From assembly GCA_002794785.1 (NCBI GenBank), contig NBBA01000015.1, forward strand, positions 991,043-1,055,042: DNA of 64,000 nt, read 5' to 3'. Source of the DNA: Coniferiporia sulphurascens. Lineage: Eukaryota; Basidiomycota; Agaricomycetes; Hymenochaetales; Hymenochaetaceae. Both the position numbers and the translations under genes were made by a program. This document shows positions 59,156 through 64,000 of this stretch, one piece after another. The notes beneath the pieces are model-generated. The model searched no databases. It was not told where the DNA came from and saw only the letters and a program-made list of their open reading frames with translations. The stretch's first letter is position 1. The number at the start of each line of letters is the position of its first letter.

Positions 59156-59185
59156 TTAGAGTTAGGGTTCGGGTTGGGGTTAGGG
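59156..59185 (+). repeat. Degenerate telomeric tract between copy c and the RT element
   Basis: Five six-base units: TTAGAG, TTAGGG, TTCGGG, TTGGGG, TTAGGG. The variants suggest an older junction or an inaccurate telomere end. Confidence 0.88.
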
Positions 59186-62100
59186 AGGTGACCGGATCAA
59201 ATGATTGTCAATCATCCCCGGTCAGAGCTAATAACCTTATTAGCGACGCTTCACTCAGGAAGCTCTTCGTCAATCAAAGTGACGGCAACGAGATCGTCGT
59301 TGTCGGCCTCCTGCCTTGCGGCTTCGAGAACACTTTTACGCCACATGGCGGCAAGGTCACCTAGGTTAGCAGTACGCTTCCTAGAGACAAGCCAGCGACG
59401 CGACAGAAAATCAGACTTTGTAATATCAAACATCGGTTCCATAGTATACGAAACTGACGCTGATGGTCTGGATCCCTCCTCATTGCGGAATACCGCAGAG
59501 CGAGGGCCTTTCACTCGGCTAGCCTCAGCAGCCCTGTACATAGATGTACCCAGGATTTCAATTCCTGCAAATTCCGTGTCGTCGTATCTACCCGCAGCCA
59601 TAGGCCTTGGGGATACTTCGAGCGGTGGTGGCCGAGCTCGCGGCTTATAGAAGGTGAGTGCTGGCACCGCACCTCCCGCAGCTTTGGCTACTCTTTCCAC
59701 CATCTCACAACTTATGCCGAACGTACCGTCCTGCGAGTCTATCACCTCGGGCGTCGAGGTATTGTGCGAGCTACTAGGCTCCTTTCTCGGACTAGTACCT
59801 CTGGTACCGCTGGGTTTTACCCCAGACGGCTTCGGTATTTCGTCCTCAGTCTCTGCGGCGGTTAAACCGCGAGTGGGAAACAGGGTCGGAGAATCGAGCT
59901 CGGCCGTAGCGTCATGACTCAACTCATCCTCTTCCATCGTCTGGCTACCGGTACCGGTGCCGCGTTTGACAAGATCAACCTTTTCCCTGGTATGGGTCCA
60001 GGGATCCAAAACGCCATCTGATGTGACCACCCAATTTTCTTGGGTATAGTGTGTCACCCATGTTTCTGTAACGATTTCTCGTAATTGATTGACATTAAAT
60101 CCGTTCCATGCAGGGTTAAAAACGGTTTTAAGAACAAACACGCGATCCGCACCCGTCCGAGTGAGCTCGTTAACTGAAAGTCGACGATGCCAACGTGTAT
60201 TTAAATTATTCTTAACCCATTTAATAACAACCTGTTCTGGATAGCCACGAGCGATATAGAGAGCTGCTAACTCTCGTACTGCGTCCAAGTATAAACTTGG
60301 CTTTGAACAAAGCGTGGCGAGCCTAGACATCTCCCCGAAGAAGGTTCCTCGTTTCACATCTAAGGGATGGAATGATGCCCATGGAACGCGTTCCGTGTGG
60401 TTATAAGCCTTTCGAAAAGGTTTATATTCAATGCGACGCGTTACCGGGTCGATGAATACAAACAAATCCAAGAATGGTGTTCCCCATTCTGTGACTTCCC
60501 ACGTAATTTCACAAGGACCGATGCGTAAGCGGTCCTTAATCAGTTGTAGTGCGTCGGAACTACTGTTTGCATAAACAACTGCGAAGACGTCATCAATGAA
60601 CCGTCCGTACATTAGAATATCTGTAGTGTTATTCATAATGTTACGCTCGTAATAAGCCCCATATAGATTGGCGATATCGGGGGAACAAGCCACCCCCATC
60701 GCTAAACCTTTGGTTTGCAAATATACGTCGTCTTCGAAAGTGAAAATCAACCTGTTCAGAGCGATTAAGAGCGCCTGGATGAACGCATCTCTTTCCTGAG
60801 CAGTGGTATATTCAGATGCATATTCGATATACATCTGGTGAACTAGACGAATCGCTTCCTTTTCTGGTATGTTAGGATAAAATGCGACTACGTCTCCGGT
60901 CACTAACCACGCCTTCTTCTGAAGAACAGGCAATGCTGTAAGCTTAGCAGCGAAGTCCTTTGATCCATGTATTACAAAGGGACAAACGTCTGGGCTATTT
61001 ATTAGAGGCTTCAGCATTTTCGATACGAACTTAGCCGCGGGATTCTGGACGGCCGAATGACATGGGACAATAGGTCTCATTTTCCATGGGTTTTTATGTA
61101 TCTTTGGGATACCGTAAAACCGAGGAATAGGAATGTCACTCATTTTTACAAAGTCGTCAACAGGGATTTTACTTTTCAAAAAGCGCGAGAGTTGTTCGTT
61201 ATCACAAATAGCTTCGTTGCCACAAAGCCGAAAAACTCTTCGTATCGTTTCTGTCATAATATGTACATGCTCGTCTAAGTTAATCTTTCGATAATTAGCC
61301 GTGTCTGATAGCAATGTACGACAGTTGTCTATGAACCAGCTTCGAGTAATGACAGCACTACCGAGATTTTTATCGGTCGGAATAATAAGAAGATCATTAG
61401 ACTTAATATATTCCTCGAGACGATCTACGATTACCAACTCGAGGCGGTTTTCGTGTCTATACTTGAGAGGCATAACTGCCTCTATGTGTTTTTGCACAAA
61501 GGCGTCTCCGTTCTCAAGTCCAGTCTCTATGTATGATGGTGCACGAGGGGCTCGCTTATTTGTTCGCTTGCCTGTGTCATAATCTGGGTCATATTGACGT
61601 AAATCTTGATCTTCATCGTTGTTAAAGAAGAAGACTTGCCATCTTACGCTTTCGCAAAACTGCTTATACGCTTTTGACAATAAATTTACATTAAATTTGG
61701 ATTTAAGCATGTACCTTAAGCCACTAGATACATGGGCGTGAAAAATAGAGGGAAATGAGACCACACCAGGTCCGAGATGTACATATGATCGAAATCTCGC
61801 GCTCTGTATCACATCTACTGGAGCGCGCGATAATAATATACGAGCCGCTAACGGCGGCGGTAACTCTATTAATTCATCAGGGTATGTCGAAGGATGATTA
61901 TAGTCAAACTCACGATTAGAAATGCTTTCTACAAGCATATCCACCCTGCGCAGCGCTTCTAGCCGGAGGAACGTTTGTTCTTCTTCTTCGCCTGGCCAGA
62001 GGCGGAAGCGTTGCTGCGGTTGCTGTTGTTGCGCTTGTGACCCGCCACTGGGGTGGTAGCGGTATTGGGCGCGGAAGACTTGCCTTTGTTTTGCACGCGA

Positions 62101-63016
62101 CGTGCTGTGGCGGCGGACTGAAGATTCTTTTTCTTCTTCTGCTTCTGCTGCGTCGCTTGCGAAGTCTTGCCGAGAGGTTTCGGCGTCTTCCGGCCTGGCG
62201 GGCCATGCGCGGTGATTCAGTTGGCGGGGACTTTCTTTCCAGAAGCCGCAAACGCGGCCTTCCCCTGAAAATCCCGAGGTTAATCCTAAGAATGATGTCT
62301 CGAACCAACTGAGACGCCATACCTTGCCAACGAAGCCAAGTTTTCCGAGTTGCTTGCGCACCTCGTCGCCGATCGCGGCGGTTGAGGATGAGGCCTCCCC
62401 CATCTCAACATCGGCTTGGTCTTTTAATGCGGACTTACGGGAAGCCTTCTCGATGCGTCGTCGCTCCGTTTCGCGTTGGAGGAAGATAATTCTCCCGGCG
62501 ATGGCGCTGACGTCCCGTAGAGTCCGTTCGTACTCCCGTTTGGCGCCGTCCGAAGTGGTCCAGTGATGGACGGTGTTCGTACCGGGCGTCATGGCGGGTA
62601 CCTGGCAGGACGGCTTGATGATGCGCGTCCATTGGTCGGTAACCGACTCAAAAAGAGCCGGCGAGTACGTCTCCGGTCGGAGTTGGTGTACGAGGTACTC
62701 GACCTCCTGGGCCTTCATTTCGATGGCCAAATCGAGTACCTCCGATAAGTACTGGCCATGGGCGGTCCTTATCGTAGCCAACTGCGGTGGCTGTGTCCCC
62801 TCGAATTCCTTGGTAAGAGGAAAAACGGGGACCTTCGACCCCAGAAGTTGGGGCGGCATCGTGTTGCCGGCTTTGTGTTGACGAAGCTTGTTTAGAGCCT
62901 CGGACACGCTCGCCTCTTTCGAGACGAGGGCGCTTAGCTGCGATAGCGTAGGCGCAAGCCGTTCACGGTAGTCGACGTTAACAAGGCCCAACACGTCTAC
63001 AAACGTGGTGAGCATG
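59186..63016 (-). mobile_element. Telomere-anchored Penelope-like retroelement (Coprina/Athena type)
   Basis: Element antisense to the G-rich telomere strand. Its 3' end lies next to a telomeric tract at 59156-59185 and its 5' end next to TTAGGG repeats at 63017. Its 3' terminus on the sense strand reads ...CCTCCCTAACCCC, complementary to telomere repeats. That fits annealing of the RNA to a 3' overhang and reverse transcription from the chromosome end. The sense strand has only about 65 nt after the stop codon and starts at or just before the ATG. Unit d, upstream on the sense strand, may supply its promoter and 5' leader. Confidence 0.88.
59251..63015 (-). CDS. Penelope-like reverse transcriptase, no recognisable GIY-YIG endonuclease
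   Basis: Single exon of 1,254 aa from the ATG at 63015. The frame is also open upstream through the telomeric tract and the ribozyme, but that part is not coding-like. Residues 1-500 form a long N-terminal extension with a basic Lys/Arg/Ser region. The PLE hallmark DKG-type motif is PTDKNLGSAVI (about residue 547). RT motifs follow: FYGIPKIHKNPWKMRPIV, GDVVAFYPNIPEKEAIR (first Asp), LAMGVACSPDIANLYGAYYE, and YGRFIDDVFAVV (catalytic DD, about residue 805). Next is WGTPFLDLFVFID. PLE RTs are related to telomerase RT. After the RT thumb region (KWVKNNLNTRWHRRLS) comes about 250 residues of low-complexity sequence. There is no GIY-YIG pattern, matching the endonuclease-deficient Coprina and Athena elements known at fungal and rotifer telomeres. 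The frame is intact, so it may be active. Confidence 0.9.
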   Translation of the reverse strand: MLTTFVDVLGLVNVDYRERLAPTLSQLSALVSKEASVSEALNKLRQHKAGNTMPPQLLGSKVPVFPLTKEFEGTQPPQLATIRTAHGQYLSEVLDLAIEMKAQEVEYLVHQLRPETYSPALFESVTDQWTRIIKPSCQVPAMTPGTNTVHHWTTSDGAKREYERTLRDVSAIAGRIIFLQRETERRRIEKASRKSALKDQADVEMGEASSSTAAIGDEVRKQLGKLGFVGKVWRLSWFETSFLGLTSGFSGEGRVCGFWKESPRQLNHRAWPARPEDAETSRQDFASDAAEAEEEKESSVRRHSTSRAKQRQVFRAQYRYHPSGGSQAQQQQPQQRFRLWPGEEEEQTFLRLEALRRVDMLVESISNREFDYNHPSTYPDELIELPPPLAARILLSRAPVDVIQSARFRSYVHLGPGVVSFPSIFHAHVSSGLRYMLKSKFNVNLLSKAYKQFCESVRWQVFFFNNDEDQDLRQYDPDYDTGKRTNKRAPRAPSYIETGLENGDAFVQKHIEAVMPLKYRHENRLELVIVDRLEEYIKSNDLLIIPTDKNLGSAVITRSWFIDNCRTLLSDTANYRKINLDEHVHIMTETIRRVFRLCGNEAICDNEQLSRFLKSKIPVDDFVKMSDIPIPRFYGIPKIHKNPWKMRPIVPCHSAVQNPAAKFVSKMLKPLINSPDVCPFVIHGSKDFAAKLTALPVLQKKAWLVTGDVVAFYPNIPEKEAIRLVHQMYIEYASEYTTAQERDAFIQALLIALNRLIFTFEDDVYLQTKGLAMGVACSPDIANLYGAYYERNIMNNTTDILMYGRFIDDVFAVVYANSSSDALQLIKDRLRIGPCEITWEVTEWGTPFLDLFVFIDPVTRRIEYKPFRKAYNHTERVPWASFHPLDVKRGTFFGEMSRLATLCSKPSLYLDAVRELAALYIARGYPEQVVIKWVKNNLNTRWHRRLSVNELTRTGADRVFVLKTVFNPAWNGFNVNQLREIVTETWVTHYTQENWVVTSDGVLDPWTHTREKVDLVKRGTGTGSQTMEEDELSHDATAELDSPTLFPTRGLTAAETEDEIPKPSGVKPSGTRGTSPRKEPSSSHNTSTPEVIDSQDGTFGISCEMVERVAKAAGGAVPALTFYKPRARPPPLEVSPRPMAAGRYDDTEFAGIEILGTSMYRAAEASRVKGPRSAVFRNEEGSRPSASVSYTMEPMFDITKSDFLSRRWLVSRKRTANLGDLAAMWRKSVLEAARQEADNDDLVAVTLIDEELPE

Positions 63017-63028
63017 TTAGGGTTAGGG
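63017..63028 (+). repeat. Interstitial telomeric tract between the RT ORF and copy d
   Basis: Two TTAGGG units directly next to the RT start codon (CAT at 63013-63015 on the + strand), followed by the common left boundary of the non-coding unit. Confidence 0.9.
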
Positions 63029-63838
63029 TGGGGGGAATCAACACACGAAAAATCGCCGAAGGCGATTTTTGAAGCAGATGTCGGTGAGGACAAGGCTGAA
63101 AGCAAAGAACAGTTGCACGGCGTGTGCAACCTGAGCTTTTGAACTGAGTTCTCATCAGTGCTTTTTTGCAGCTCTTTATAGGCGAAGAATCGACTACAAG
63201 GGTGGCGCCGAAGGCGCCACGCCAGGAGAGTGCAAGGGGCCGTTACTAAACACGAGGCCGCTTCCTTGCACGCTATCTGAGTGAAGTATGGTGAAATACT
63301 CCGTTCATATCAATTGGTATGGGACACGAGTCGAGAAGACTGTGATTCCATCAATTATCCATAGGGGCAAGAAAACGACCTGCTGATGAGACAGCATTCA
63401 GTCGAGAGACTCCTGTGGCGCGAAGCGCCACAGTTCCTTGCTTCGGTGTTATCATCCACCACTCCTATTCCTTTGAAGCTACCACTTACGACCGCTGGAC
63501 TGCGGTCCGGGTAGAGGCAAAACTCACGCACTACCCATCACGAGGTTCGACTATATGCCGGAGTTCCCGCGATGGTCATGAGATCACCGCCGATAGGCGG
63601 TGATGGCCTTCAGCAATAAGTCCGATAAAGCACCGGGGACTTAGTCATCTAATTAAGGCGCGCACTTCACCGGCCCTTTCGGGCAGGCTACTCTCGCCGA
63701 AACTATAAGCTTCGTCTATACCCGGCCATCGGGTTTATCCAATTGCTGACATATCAATGATATGACAAGACTTCCAAAAATAGTTTATAAGCTATTCTTG
63801 GGATACAGTAACCCAGACTGACAACGGTTAGTCGTCAG
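63029..63838 (-). mobile_element. Telomere-anchored unit, copy d (most distal)
   Basis: Full unit of about 810 bp between the RT ORF and the terminal telomere. On the sense strand it lies upstream of the RT gene and could act as its promoter and leader, like the pseudo-LTR arrangement of other Penelope-like elements. It shares the hairpin set with copies b and c, with compensated base changes. Confidence 0.88.
63095..63173 (-). ncRNA. Hammerhead-like ribozyme, copy d, upstream of the RT gene
   Basis: CTGATGAG at 63158-63151, stem II GAAC/GTTC, CAAAA in place of CGAAA, stem III GTTGCAC/GTGCAAC, stem I AAAGCA/TGCTTT. Predicted cleavage is between 63105 and 63104, leaving about 90 nt before the RT start codon. 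The G12-to-A change predicts reduced activity. Confidence 0.65.
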
Positions 63839-64000
63839 TTAGGGTTAGGGTTAGGGTTAGGGTTAGGGTTAGGGTTAGGGTTAGGGTTAGGGTTAGGGTT
63901 AGGGTTAGGGTTAGGGTTAGGGTTAGGGTTAGGGTTAGGGTTAGGGTTAGGGTTAGGGTTAGGGTTAGGGTTAGGGTTAGGGTTAGGGTTAGGTTAGGGT
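63839..64000 (+). repeat. Terminal telomere repeats (TTAGGG)n
   Basis: 162 bp of near-perfect TTAGGG reading toward the right edge, with one TTAGG variant about 13 bp from the end. The G-rich strand runs 5' to 3' toward the edge, as at a true right chromosome end. Confidence 0.97.

Noticed and set aside
63017..63129. Upstream extension of the RT frame (start at 63129 instead of 63015)
   Set aside because: The added residues translate the ribozyme stem and the telomere repeats (PNPN, PTL-type repeats). The ATG at 63015 is the natural start.
57250..64000. Interstitial TTAGGG tracts as assembly artefacts
   Set aside because: Each tract sits at a biologically sensible junction with different truncation points, and the units differ in sequence, which an assembly duplication would not produce. 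Long reads would still be worthwhile.
1..64000. CRISPR array or bacterial-type operon signals
   Set aside because: No regularly spaced direct repeats apart from telomere repeats and the promoter duplication; the genome is plainly eukaryotic, with spliceosomal introns.

Overview
The window reads as the right end of a basidiomycete (Agaricomycete-type) chromosome. Genes are split by many short GT-AG introns (about 30-100 bp). Families typical of wood- or litter-decay fungi occur (an AA9 lytic polysaccharide monooxygenase, a PL14-like lyase, DUF6533-like and DUF6593-like proteins, a CFEM protein). The last 162 bp are TTAGGG telomere repeats on the + strand.

Layout. 1-13 kb: a partial unknown gene, a RhoGAP-domain protein, an amino-acid permease, a small DUF6593-like protein and a secreted PL14-like polysaccharide lyase. 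13.8-25.4 kb: two adjacent LINE retrotransposons on opposite strands. 26-31 kb: an importin of the Kap121/IPO5 type and an AA9 LPMO. 31.7-39.3 kb: a third LINE with an exact target-site duplication and an unrelated AT-rich insert. 39.5-50.2 kb: a doubtful gene, a 14-TM-type MFS transporter, a membrane-protein gene of uncertain integrity, a dienelactone hydrolase and a BCS1-like AAA ATPase. 50-55 kb: gene-poor, AT-rich sequence with a DUF6533-like membrane protein and a CFEM/GPI protein. 55-57.2 kb: nothing supported. 57.25-64 kb: the subtelomere.

The subtelomere is the most interesting part. It is built from elements joined to each other and to the chromosome by TTAGGG tracts. One is a Penelope-like reverse transcriptase (1,254 aa, no recognisable GIY-YIG endonuclease, Coprina/Athena type) lying antisense to the G-rich strand, as expected if RNA is copied directly onto a chromosome end. 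The others are four copies (one truncated) of an ~810-bp non-coding unit. On the strand sense to the reverse transcriptase each unit carries a hammerhead-like ribozyme, with a fully canonical core in one copy. The units also contain several hairpins whose paired bases change together between copies. In the distal copy, predicted self-cleavage would leave the RT start codon as the first AUG of the downstream RNA.

Exon models were built by hand from splice signals, reading frame and family similarity. Where a total length is given as a check, it is the spliced coding sum and is divisible by three. No database search was possible.
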